64,000 nucleotides of DNA. Origin: an uncultured bacterium (GTDB lineage Bacteria > Bacillota > Clostridia > Lachnospirales > Lachnospiraceae). The notes beneath the pieces were generated by a model. That model searched no databases. It was given only the letters and a program-made list of their open reading frames with translations, and was not told the origin of the DNA. Location: contig CAJMPJ010000007.1 of assembly GCA_905215155.1 (NCBI GenBank), forward strand, positions 1 to 64,000, read 5' to 3'. Numbering within the stretch: the stretch's first letter is position 1; every line of letters begins with the position of its first letter. Of this stretch, positions 33,266 through 42,500 are shown piece by piece. The translations under genes were made by a program, and so were the position numbers.

Positions 33266-35233
33266 TTGAAGCAGGATAAGAACTCATTATATTACAACCG
33301 GATCATAACCTGTCTTCTTTCCGGCAGTACTTTTACCATAGGGCAGCTGGCAGAACAAGCGGGGCTATCTGAAAAAACCACACGTACTAAAATCAACCAG
33401 CTAAATGACTGGCTGGAAATCAATGCTCTTGGAAGCGTAAAGAAGAAACAGGGAACAGGAGTCTGGCTTGACTGTAACGAAAATCAGCAGGAACGAATAA
33501 AAGAAACTTTTGGAAATAAGGCAAAAACCGATCTTTCCGCTGATCTGGAGAACCGGAACCGGCAGCTTACAGGGAAACTGCTGAAATTAAAACCGGGAGA
33601 AATCATTACGCTGCAGCAGCTGGCAGACAGCCTGTATTTAAGTCCCCCAACAGTTGCCTCTATGATAAAGAAAATCACCCCTTGGTTTGAGACCCACCAT
33701 CTCCAGATCGCATCAGTCAGAAACAGAGGCCTTTGCATCGCAGGAGATGAATATAATTACAGAATTGCCATTAAAGATTATATCCTCTATATGATGCCGG
33801 ACATCATGGAGGCCTTGCTTGGTACTTATGCGCCCGGCGTTGATGTGTCCCGTATCAGAAAAATCATCGTAGACGCAGAAAATGCATGGAGAATTGAACT
33901 GGCAGACGTATCCTTTAACATGGTCTGGATCATGATCTGCTTATCCCTATCCAGGGGCCGTACCGGTGGGATTAACCAGTTTCAGCAGAGAGAAGAAGAT
34001 GAAGTACAGCATTACAACGAATATTCCTTTGCCCAATCCATTTATCAGAGAATAGGGGCAGAATACCATGTCACCATCCTGCCTGAAGATATAAGGCTGC
34101 TGGCAGTGCTTTTGTTGTCTGCAAGAAAGATGGAAGGATTTTCCATAACAGAACAAGGGGAAACTGCCATTCGATATGACGAAGAACTGGGCTGTTTTGT
34201 AAAACTCGTGATAGAAACCATTGATTCTGTTTTGGGGGTAGACCTGTCTTCCGACAAAATACTGTATGAGAGCCTGTTGAGTCATATGCGTTCTGCCATC
34301 TTCCGAATGAAATATTCCACCACAGCCTCGGAAGGAATCAGTAAATATGTGAAAAGTGAATACAAACAGACCTTTTTGGCCACTTGGTCGACCAGCCATT
34401 TATTTGAAGAGCATTACCGGGTCCAGGTGACAGAAGACGAGCTGGCAGGCATTGCCCTTTACATCCAGGCATCTTTGATCCGGATGAAAAAGGAACGGCC
34501 GTTTCGTGCCCTTTTGGTCACCCGGCAGGGACTTGCTTCCGGCCAGCTTATGATGGAAATGATCAAATACAGCATTCCCGAAATCGCCCAGATCCGTGTC
34601 GTAAGCAACCATGATTTTAAGCTTTCCCAGTATCAGGATATGGATCTTATCATAACCTCTGTTCCCATAAACAGCAGTGATCCAAGAATCGTTGCCACAG
34701 GGGACCGGATGCTGCAGGAAGACATTGAAAAGGTGAGAAAAAAAGTAAAAGAGATGCGTAAAAATAACACCTCTGCCAAATTCCATTTTAATAACTTGTG
34801 CCATCTGCTTTTTGACGTGGATCTGATTTTTCTGCATCCTGCGGTATCTGATAAGGATGAGCTGATTCGTCTCATGGCAAACCGTCTGGAGGAAAAAGGA
34901 GATGTTACCTCCCGGTATTTGGAAAGCATTTATGACAGGGAAAAGGCAACGACCACAAGCATTGGTCATGGAATCGCCATTCCCCACGGAAATATGATGG
35001 AGGTCAATGAATCAAAAATAGCGGTTGCCATTTTAAAAGAACCTTTGGAATGGGCGGGAGATTTGGTGGATATCGTATTTTTGCTGGCGGTGAAAATGAC
35101 CTCCCAATATGAAATCCGAAGGACCAAGCAGTTTTATAAAGACTTTTTGACATTTACGGAACAGGAAGAAAATATGGAAATCATAAAAAGACTCGGTTCC
35201 GAATTGGAAATCTATCAATTTTTTATTCGATAA
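33266..35233 (+). CDS. PRD-containing transcriptional regulator with EIIB-like and EIIA domains (MtlR/BglG type)
   Basis: A 655-aa PTS-controlled regulator. Two winged-helix segments (about 10-65 and 105-150) are followed by PRD1 (about 190-295), PRD2 (about 310-405), an EIIB-like segment (about 415-500) and a C-terminal EIIA-2 domain with the phospho-histidine in GHGIAIPHGN. PRD2 keeps one family histidine (LLSHMRSAIFRM), but other PRD positions that usually hold histidine are not His (ALYIQAS, LAVLLLS), and the EIIB-like loop LLVTRQGLASGQ has no cysteine. Start is TTG, 5 nt after GGAGTG. It probably activates this operon. Confidence 0.85.
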   Translation: MKQDKNSLYYNRIITCLLSGSTFTIGQLAEQAGLSEKTTRTKINQLNDWLEINALGSVKKKQGTGVWLDCNENQQERIKETFGNKAKTDLSADLENRNRQLTGKLLKLKPGEIITLQQLADSLYLSPPTVASMIKKITPWFETHHLQIASVRNRGLCIAGDEYNYRIAIKDYILYMMPDIMEALLGTYAPGVDVSRIRKIIVDAENAWRIELADVSFNMVWIMICLSLSRGRTGGINQFQQREEDEVQHYNEYSFAQSIYQRIGAEYHVTILPEDIRLLAVLLLSARKMEGFSITEQGETAIRYDEELGCFVKLVIETIDSVLGVDLSSDKILYESLLSHMRSAIFRMKYSTTASEGISKYVKSEYKQTFLATWSTSHLFEEHYRVQVTEDELAGIALYIQASLIRMKKERPFRALLVTRQGLASGQLMMEMIKYSIPEIAQIRVVSNHDFKLSQYQDMDLIITSVPINSSDPRIVATGDRMLQEDIEKVRKKVKEMRKNNTSAKFHFNNLCHLLFDVDLIFLHPAVSDKDELIRLMANRLEEKGDVTSRYLESIYDREKATTTSIGHGIAIPHGNMMEVNESKIAVAILKEPLEWAGDLVDIVFLLAVKMTSQYEIRRTKQFYKDFLTFTEQEENMEIIKRLGSELEIYQFFIR

Positions 35234-35244
35234 GGGGTGAGCCT

Positions 35245-35694
35245 ATGGCGGTAAGAGAGATTCTGGATCAGAGAGTGATTGATCTGGATATGGAAGCAAA
35301 GAGTAAAGCGGAAGTGTTGGAACATTTGGCGCAATTGCTTAAAAATGCCGGGTACATTGATGATTTGTCCGGTTATTTAAAGGATGTTTATATAAGAGAG
35401 CAGGAGGGGATCACCGGCATTGGAAATCACGTTGCAATTCCTCATGGAAAATCGGATTCTGTGGAACGGGTGGGAATTGCCATCGGAAGAACCAAAGAGA
35501 TGATTGAGTGGGAATCCTATGACGGGGAGCCTTCCGACTTATTTTTCCTGTTTGCAGTTCCATCAGACAGTGAGGGTGCCAGGGATCATTTAAAGCTGAT
35601 ATCAGAGCTTGCGGCAAAGCTTGGAAACAACAAAACCATGGAAAAGCTGCAGACAGCCAAAAGCTATGAAGAGCTTTTAGAAGCATTTGCATAA
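35245..35694 (+). CDS. fructose-type PTS EIIA component
   Basis: A 149-aa EIIA-2 domain protein. The phosphorylated histidine is His67 in NHVAIPHGKSD. It takes phosphate from HPr and hands it to EIIB. It follows the regulator by 11 nt, and its relation to the regulator's own EIIA domain suggests an old duplication. It ends the operon before a strong terminator. Confidence 0.92.
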   Translation: MAVREILDQRVIDLDMEAKSKAEVLEHLAQLLKNAGYIDDLSGYLKDVYIREQEGITGIGNHVAIPHGKSDSVERVGIAIGRTKEMIEWESYDGEPSDLFFLFAVPSDSEGARDHLKLISELAAKLGNNKTMEKLQTAKSYEELLEAFA

Positions 35695-35709
35695 TCTTAT
35701 AAAAAATAC

Positions 35710-35750
35710 AGTCTCACGGCTTAGAATTTCTAGGCCATGAGACTTTTTTT
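35710..35750 (+). terminator. intrinsic terminator of the PTS operon
   Basis: AGTCTCACGGC pairs with GCCATGAGACT with one mismatch, with TAG/CTA extending the stem, followed by seven T. Confidence 0.88.
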
Positions 35751-35769
35751 AAAATATTTAAAAATATCG

Positions 35770-35798
35770 GTGACAAGTAATAGGGAACGTGGTAGAAT
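35770..35798 (+). promoter_or_regulatory. promoter of the MATE gene
   Basis: GTGACA, 17-nt spacer, TAGAAT, about 45 nt before the start codon. Confidence 0.6.
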
Positions 35799-35852
35799 AC
35801 GTTTGCACTGCTGTAAAACAGCCTGATATTTAATAAAAAAGGATGAAAAACT

Positions 35853-37199
35853 ATGGAAACAGATATGACGAAAGGCAACCCTCTTCCGATCATTTTAAGA
35901 TTTACTCTGCCCCTCCTTTTGGGAAATATTTTTCAACAGCTGTACAATATGGTAGATACCATAGTTGTAGGGCGTTTCGTAGGTCCGGGGGCACTGGCAG
36001 CGGTTGGCTCCACTGGAACCATTATGTTTTTGGTGATCGGCTTTTCTCAGGGGATGAGCACCGGATTTACCGTACTTACCAGTCAGCGGTTTGGTGCCGG
36101 TGACGGAGAGGGAACAAAACGTTCAGTGGCGAACGGCACCATTTTATCCATGTTTGTCATTGTATTTATTACAGCGGTAAGCCTGATGTTTATGAAACCG
36201 CTTTTAAGGCTTATGAACACACCGGAAGATATTTTCCAAGATGCATTTACCTATATCTCAGTTATTTGTATAGGGATAGTCGCAAATGTATATTACAATC
36301 TGTTTTCCTCCTTTTTGCGCTCGGTAGGAAACAGCAGGGTTCCTCTTTTATTTCTGGTGTTTTCGTCAGGATTAAATCTTGTTTTGGACCTGCTTTTTGT
36401 TATCTTGTTCCGGTGGGGAGTTGCAGGGGCTGCCTGGGCAACCAATGTGTCTCAGGGAATATCTGCCATTCTCTGTCTTTATTATATCTATAAAAAAGTT
36501 CCGACCCTTGCCCCGGAGCATCATCACTGGAAGTTAAACGGATCCGCTACGAAACATCAGTTATCCGTGGGGATTCCCATGGCGCTGCAGTTCGCAATTA
36601 CTGCGTCTGGAACGATGATCATGCAGTCTGCCATCAATTTATTTGGTTCTACGGCAGTGGCGGCCTTCACTGCTGCCAGTAAAATCCAGAGTATTGCCAT
36701 GCAGGGAATGATGGCGATGGGACAAACCATGGCTACATATGCCGGGCAGAATTACGGAAAAGGGGATATAAAAAGAATTCATCAGGGAGTTCGTATGGCT
36801 TTGGGGACAGAATTTGTCTATTCGCTTGTTTGCTCTGCCGCAGTAATTTTTGCTTTGCCCCATGCTCTTGGAATATTTTTTTCCGGCGGTGTAGATGTTT
36901 CGGCCATGCTTCCTTGGGCGAAAACGTATATCTATTTGTGCGCGGTATTTTATATTCCTCTCAGCACCATCTACATATTCAGAAATACCATGCAGGGCTG
37001 CGGGTTTGGTTTGCTTCCCATGCTGGGAGGCGTAGTGGAGCTTATTGCAAGGCTGTGCATGGCAGTAGTTGCTATCCGGCTGGTAAGCTATCCCTTATCC
37101 TGTGCCTGTGATCCGGCAGCCTGGGTCAGCGCTGCCATATTTACGGGTCTCTCTTATATCTTTGTAATGAAAAAGGTGGAGAAACGTATCGCAATATAA
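35853..37199 (+). CDS. MATE family efflux transporter
   Basis: A 448-aa cation-driven multidrug exporter with 12 predicted helices in two similar halves. It opens with the bacterial MATE pattern PIILRFTLPLLLGNIFQQLYNMVDTI, with VGRFVGPGALAAVG after it, and the second half repeats it (SVGIPMALQFAITASGTMIMQSAIN). Single-gene unit between two operons. The exported compound cannot be inferred. Confidence 0.92.
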   Translation: METDMTKGNPLPIILRFTLPLLLGNIFQQLYNMVDTIVVGRFVGPGALAAVGSTGTIMFLVIGFSQGMSTGFTVLTSQRFGAGDGEGTKRSVANGTILSMFVIVFITAVSLMFMKPLLRLMNTPEDIFQDAFTYISVICIGIVANVYYNLFSSFLRSVGNSRVPLLFLVFSSGLNLVLDLLFVILFRWGVAGAAWATNVSQGISAILCLYYIYKKVPTLAPEHHHWKLNGSATKHQLSVGIPMALQFAITASGTMIMQSAINLFGSTAVAAFTAASKIQSIAMQGMMAMGQTMATYAGQNYGKGDIKRIHQGVRMALGTEFVYSLVCSAAVIFALPHALGIFFSGGVDVSAMLPWAKTYIYLCAVFYIPLSTIYIFRNTMQGCGFGLLPMLGGVVELIARLCMAVVAIRLVSYPLSCACDPAAWVSAAIFTGLSYIFVMKKVEKRIAI

Positions 37200-37238
37200 A
37201 CAGAGAAAAAAACCGGTTTTAATTTTCTCAATTTATTA

Positions 37239-37267
37239 TTGATTTATAGAATAATATTTAGTATATT
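37239..37267 (+). promoter_or_regulatory. promoter of the plsX operon
   Basis: TTGATT, 17-nt spacer, TATATT in a very AT-rich gap. It gives plsX its own start and allows the rpmF part of the old operon to be separate. Confidence 0.6.
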
Positions 37268-37310
37268 ATGTAATAGATTATCTTAGGAAGTACTTGAAAG
37301 GGGAATCGCG

Positions 37311-38363
37311 ATGATAAAAGTAGCTGTAGATGCCATGGGCGGTGATTATGCACCAACCGAGATGGTTGCCGGTGCCGTGGCGGCTGTGAATGCGAATAAA
37401 GAGATCCGGATTCTCTTAGTAGGGCAAGAGTCTGTTGTATCTGAGGAACTGTCCAGACACACGTATCCAAACGATCAGATTCAGGTTGTAAATGCAACAG
37501 AGATAATCGAGACTGGGGAATCTCCGGTTCATGCAATACGAAAGAAAAAAGATTCTTCTATTGTTGTGGGAATGAATCTGGTAAAGCAAAAGGAAGCGGA
37601 TGCATTTGTATCGGCAGGCAGTTCAGGCGCCATACTGGTTGGCGGACAGGTGATTGTCGGCCGGATCAAAGGTGTGGAAAGACCACCGTTAGCCCCGCTT
37701 ATTCCTACGGAAAAAGGTGTTTCCCTGCTGATTGACTGTGGGGCCAATGTAGATGCAAGACCGTCCCATCTGGTGCAGTTTGCAAGAATGGGCTCTCTTT
37801 ATATGGAACATGTAATGGGAATTAAGAACCCCAGAGTGGCTATTGTCAATATCGGCGCAGAGGAAGAAAAGGGAAACGCGTTGGTGAAAGAAACCTTTCC
37901 ACTGTTGAAAGAATGCGAAGACCTCAATTTTACCGGAAGCATTGAAGCAAGGGAAATTCCACATGGCGGAGCAGATGTCATTGTTTGCGAGGCATTTGTG
38001 GGGAATGTGATCCTGAAGCTTTATGAAGGGGTGGGAGCCACCTTGATAAGTAAAGTAAAAAGCGGTATGATGGGAAGTTTGAGGAGCAAAATAGGAGCTT
38101 TGCTTGTAAAGCCTGCTTTGAAGGAAACATTAAAATCATTTGATGCATCCCAGTACGGCGGAGCGCCGCTTCTGGGGCTTAACGGTCTGGTTGTAAAGAC
38201 TCATGGGAATTCAAAGGCAGTAGAAGTAAAGAACTCCATACTTCAGTGTGTAACCTTCAAAGAACAGGGAATTAATGATAAGATAAGAGAAAGTCTTAAA
38301 TCGAAAAATGAAGGAACGCCCTCCGGACATACTACTATGCCAATAAAGAATGGGCAAGAATAA
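37311..38363 (+). CDS. plsX: phosphate acyltransferase PlsX
   Basis: Makes acyl-phosphate from acyl-ACP for membrane phospholipid synthesis. It has 350 aa and opens [22 protein letters not shown], the family signature; [12 protein letters not shown] and [17 protein letters not shown] follow. It heads plsX-acpP-rnc-smc-ftsY, the usual Firmicute order. AAAGGGG precedes the start. Confidence 0.96.
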   Translation: MIKVAVDAMGGDYAPTEMVAGAVAAVNANKEIRILLVGQESVVSEELSRHTYPNDQIQVVNATEIIETGESPVHAIRKKKDSSIVVGMNLVKQKEADAFVSAGSSGAILVGGQVIVGRIKGVERPPLAPLIPTEKGVSLLIDCGANVDARPSHLVQFARMGSLYMEHVMGIKNPRVAIVNIGAEEEKGNALVKETFPLLKECEDLNFTGSIEAREIPHGGADVIVCEAFVGNVILKLYEGVGATLISKVKSGMMGSLRSKIGALLVKPALKETLKSFDASQYGGAPLLGLNGLVVKTHGNSKAVEVKNSILQCVTFKEQGINDKIRESLKSKNEGTPSGHTTMPIKNGQE

Positions 38364-38397
38364 GGAAATCAAGAATAGGAGAGAGGAAGGAAAAGAA

Positions 38398-38628
38398 ATG
38401 GAATTTGAAAAGTTACAGAATATTATTGCAGAGGTGTTAAATATCGAGCCGGATGAGGTTACTATGAACTCCACATTTGTGGATGATCTTGGAGCTGACT
38501 CCCTTGATGTGTTCCAGATCATCATGGGCATTGAAGAGGAATTTGATATTGAAATTCCAACTGAAGTGGCAGAAAACATTGTAAGTGTCAGCGATGCAGT
38601 AGAACAGATCAAGAACGCTTTAAATTAA
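38398..38628 (+). CDS. acpP: acyl carrier protein
   Basis: A 76-aa acidic carrier. The phosphopantetheine goes on Ser35 in [10 protein letters not shown]. The frame is open from 38350, but AAGGA lies 6 nt before the ATG at 38398, and the start [14 protein letters not shown] fits the family. It lies between plsX and rnc and supplies acyl chains for PlsX. Confidence 0.96.
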   Translation: MEFEKLQNIIAEVLNIEPDEVTMNSTFVDDLGADSLDVFQIIMGIEEEFDIEIPTEVAENIVSVSDAVEQIKNALN

Positions 38629-38700
38629 TAGATGTGGGTGCTGCGGGGGCGTTAAGTCTGTCCGCAGCACCTTCTTTCATAATAGGGAAAGAGGGATCAT

Positions 38701-39564
38701 ATGAGTAGAAATTTAAGAGAACTGGAGGAACGGATCGGCTATCGTTTTTCGGACAAGCATCTGATGACGCAGGCAATGACCCATAGTTCCTATGCCAATG
38801 AACACCGTTTAAACAAGCTGGAATGCAACGAACGGCTGGAGTTTTTAGGAGATTCCGTACTGGAGATATTTTCCAGTGAATGTCTGTATCATAAATATCC
38901 CGATAAACCGGAGGGGGATCTGACAAAGATACGTGCCAGCATTGTGTGTGAACCGACACTGGCTTATTGTGCAGAGGAGTTAAAGCTTGGGGAATATCTT
39001 CTTTTGGGTAAGGGAGAAGAAGCGACCGGCGGCAGGGGACGTGCCTCCATCGTATCTGACGCAATGGAAGCACTTATTGGGGCCATTTATCTGGACGGTG
39101 GTTTTGCTAATGCAAAAGAGTTTATCCTTCGTTTTATTATGAATGATCTGGAACACAAGCAGCTCTTTTATGATAGCAAGACTATCTTGCAGGAGATCGT
39201 ACAGAGCCAGACGGAAGAACCATTGACCTACAAACTTTTGCGTGAAGAGGGACCGGATCATAATAAGGTGTTTGAAGCACAGGTCCTCATAGGCAGCCGG
39301 GCCATCGGAGAGGGAATTGGCAGAACCAAAAAGGCAGCCGAGCAGGTAGCTGCTTATCATGGGATTCTGGCACTAAAGAATAAGGAACGCCCTGCGGGCA
39401 TCCCTTTATGTCCAGAAAACGTGGACAAGAATAAGGAACGCCCTGCGGGCATCCCTTTATGTCCAAAAAACGTGGACAAGAATAAGGAACGCCCTGCGGG
39501 CATCCCTTTATGTCCAAAAAGCGTGGACAAGAATAAGGAAAAGAAAGGGCATTTATGTATTTAA
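38701..39564 (+). CDS. rnc: ribonuclease III with a repeat-derived C-terminal tail
   Basis: Double-strand RNA endonuclease for rRNA processing. The catalytic domain has the signature ERLEFLGDSVLE (residues 45-55 region) and the second acidic site DAMEALIGAIYLDGG; the dsRNA-binding domain runs from about 155 to 225 (GRTKKAAEQVAAYHGILALK). The normal protein would end there. Instead three 17-residue units (KNKERPAGIPLCPENVD and two near copies, residues 226-276) and a lysine-rich end follow, encoded by three 51-bp repeats. The stop overlaps the smc start by 10 nt. Confidence 0.93.
   Translation: MSRNLRELEERIGYRFSDKHLMTQAMTHSSYANEHRLNKLECNERLEFLGDSVLEIFSSECLYHKYPDKPEGDLTKIRASIVCEPTLAYCAEELKLGEYLLLGKGEEATGGRGRASIVSDAMEALIGAIYLDGGFANAKEFILRFIMNDLEHKQLFYDSKTILQEIVQSQTEEPLTYKLLREEGPDHNKVFEAQVLIGSRAIGEGIGRTKKAAEQVAAYHGILALKNKERPAGIPLCPENVDKNKERPAGIPLCPKNVDKNKERPAGIPLCPKSVDKNKEKKGHLCI
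39376..39528 (+). repeat. three tandem 51-bp repeats inside rnc
   Basis: Units 39376-39426, 39427-39477 and 39478-39528 differ at only three positions; a 12-nt partial unit follows. Each contains the GC-rich imperfect palindrome GGAACGCCCTGCGGGCATCC (GCCC-tgc-GGGC core). As 51 is a multiple of three, the rnc frame stays open. Copy number may vary between strains. Confidence 0.93.
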
Positions 39565-42500
39565 AAAGTATTGAAGTTCAGGGGTTTAAATCATTTGCCA
39601 ATAAAATTGTGTTTGATTTTCATAATGGAATCACTGGAATCGTTGGACCCAACGGAAGCGGTAAGAGCAATGTTGCTGATGCCGTCCGCTGGGTTCTTGG
39701 CGAACAGAAGGTAAAGCAGCTTAGAAGTTCCAGCATGCAGGATGTGATTTTTTCCGGAACGGAGCAGAGAAAGCCTCAGGGCTTTGCATATGTTGCGATT
39801 ACTCTTGATAATTCCGATCAGCATCTGGCCATTGATTATGATCAGGTTACGGTTTCCCGAAGAGTATACCGTTCCGGTGAAAGTGAATATATGATCAACG
39901 GCAGTGCCTGCCGGTTAAAGGATATTTATGAATTATTCTATGATACGGGAATCGGTAAGGAAGGGTATTCTATTATCGGACAGGGGCAGATTGACAAGAT
40001 CTTAAGCGGAAAACCGGAGGAGCGCCGGGAGCTGTTTGATGAAGCGGCAGGTATCGTAAAATTCAAACGCCGAAAGGCGATCGCGCAGAAAAAACTTGAG
40101 GATGAGAAGCAGAATCTGGTCCGTGTCAATGACATTTTATCCGAACTGGAGAAACAGGTAGGTCCTCTTGCAAGACAATCCGAGACCGCGAAAGAATACC
40201 TCCGTCTGAAAGAAGAACTGAAACAATACGATGTGAACCAGTTTTTAATGGAGACAGAGGGGCTGCGTCTACAGATCAGGGAAAATCAGGATAAGGAAAA
40301 CATTGTTGCAAAGGATTTGGAGGACGCAAGGCAGACTTCCGAGGGTATCCGTGAAGAATATGACGCGTTAGATACATACTTATCCAAACTGGATGAGATC
40401 ATCACTGCTCTGCGGAATGAAAAAAATGTTTCCAACATGGAAACAGGTAAACTGGAAGGACGCATCAACGTATTAAAGGAGCAGATCAATACGGAACGCA
40501 TGAATGCGGAGCATATTGCAGGACGTGTGAAATCCATTCATTCTGAAATCGAATTAAAGCAGGCACAAAAAGTTTCCTATGAAGAAGCGCGGGCAGAAAT
40601 TGCCAGTCAGGTAACGTCCGCCATGGAAAGACAAAAGAAAGCCGAGGAAATTCTTTCCACAGAAGATGAAAAGATCCGTCTCATTGAACAGCAGATCGAA
40701 GAAAGAAAAGGACGCATCATTGATCTTCTTAATGAAAAAGCGTCCTTTACTGCAAAACAGCAGCGTTATGAGGCTATGCTGGAACAGGTTCATGTCCGCC
40801 GTTCGGAAGTATGTCAAAAGCTTTTAAAATTTAAAAGTGATGAGTCTGAACAGGATGAACAGATCATACAACTTCAAAAAGAAGCAGCTGAAATCGAGGA
40901 AGAGATTGCTAAGAGAGAGGAAGCCCAGGCGTTCTGTGAAAACAGGACCGAGGAACTGGAGGACCAGGTCAAACGTCTCCATAAGAATCTGACGAACAGA
41001 CAGCAGGACTACCATACCAGCAATACAAAGCTTGAATCCTTAAAAAATATCGCCGAGCGGTATGACGGATATGGGGGCAGTATCAGAAAGGTAATGGAAG
41101 TCCGGGACCGGGTACATGGCATTCATGGTGTTGTGGCGGATTTGATTGCTGTTCCAAAAAAATATGAGATCGCAATTGAGACTGCTCTTGGCGGAAGCAT
41201 CCAAAACATTGTTACGGATTCCGACCAGACGGCCAAGCAGCTGATTGAATATTTAAAAAAGAACCGGTTTGGGCGTGCAACCTTTCTTCCTCTTACCAGC
41301 ATCGGCAATAGAAACCCGTTCCATCAGGAAAAAGCACTAAAAGAGCCTGGTGTTTTGGGGCTTGCCAATTCACTGGTGGAAGCAGAGAAGCAGTACGAAG
41401 GCCTTATGAACTATCTTCTGGGCCGCGTGGTCGTGGTGGATACCATTGACCATGCCATTGCACTGGCTAAAAAATTCCAGTATTCTCTGCGGATTGTTAC
41501 GTTGGAAGGAGAACTTTTAAGCGCCGGCGGTTCCATGACCGGCGGTGCCTTCAAAAATACCAGCAACCTTTTGGGACGCAAGCGGGAAATCGAAGAGCTG
41601 GAAGAACTCTGTAACAAAGCGCTTACAGACGTGGAACGTCTGGAAAAAGAGCTGGTCATGAATGAAGGACTTCTCTCAGAAAGCAGGGAAGAACTGGAAA
41701 AGATCCGGGCAGAAAAACAGCATCTTTATTTAAGACAGAATACGGTTAAAATAAATTTGCGCCGGATGGAAGATAAAAAAACGGAAATCCGGGAATCCTA
41801 CGGAGATCTGGAGAGGGAAAATATTCAGCTGGAAGCCCAAATCCGGGAAATAACCAACAGCCAGCAGGACCTTTTAAATGCGGTAAACAGTCTGGAAAAA
41901 CAAAACCTGGATACAGGCGGCGACCTGGAATCGTTAAATTCAGAATTGGAAAAAGCCAGAGCAGACAGGGAACAGTTTTTTAAGAACTTATCAGCGATCC
42001 AGATGGAAGCTTCCGGTTTAAAGCAAAAGGATGATTTTGAACAGGAAAATCTCCGTCGGATCAAAGAAGAGATTCTGCGCCTGGAAGACGAACTTTCCGG
42101 ACTGTCAGACGGCTCCGATGGCTCTTTGCACATGATTGAGGAGAAGCAAAAAGAAATCGAAGAAATAAAGGAACAGATTGAGAAAGAGAAAGCTCACGCA
42201 GAAGAACTGGAGCAGCTCATTCAGGAAAAGGCCTCAAAAAAAGAAGCGAAGACCAGAGAACAGAAGGAATTGTTCCAAAAGAGAGAAGAACTGACCGGCA
42301 GGATCAGTCTTCTGGATAAGGAACTGTTCCGCCTCCAAAGTCAGAAGGAAAAGCTGAATGAGAGGTTAGAGGCTCATGTAAATTACATGTGGAATGAGTA
42401 TGAACTGACTTTTTCCACCGCCGAAGCTTTACGGAATGACGAATGGACTTCCCTTCCCGATATCAAGCGCATGATCGCTTCAATAAAGGAGGAAATCAGG

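Noticed and set aside
18736..37238. Mobile element or genomic island with integrase
   Set aside because: No integrase, transposase, relaxase or flanking direct repeats were seen, so it is described only as an accessory block.
39287..39517. Minus-strand frame with repeated KGCPQGVPYS units
   Set aside because: It is the reverse reading of the rnc repeats; no ribosome site, and rnc fits the family on the plus strand.
39376..39528. CRISPR-like direct repeats
   Set aside because: The 51-bp units are directly joined with no spacers and lie in frame within rnc.
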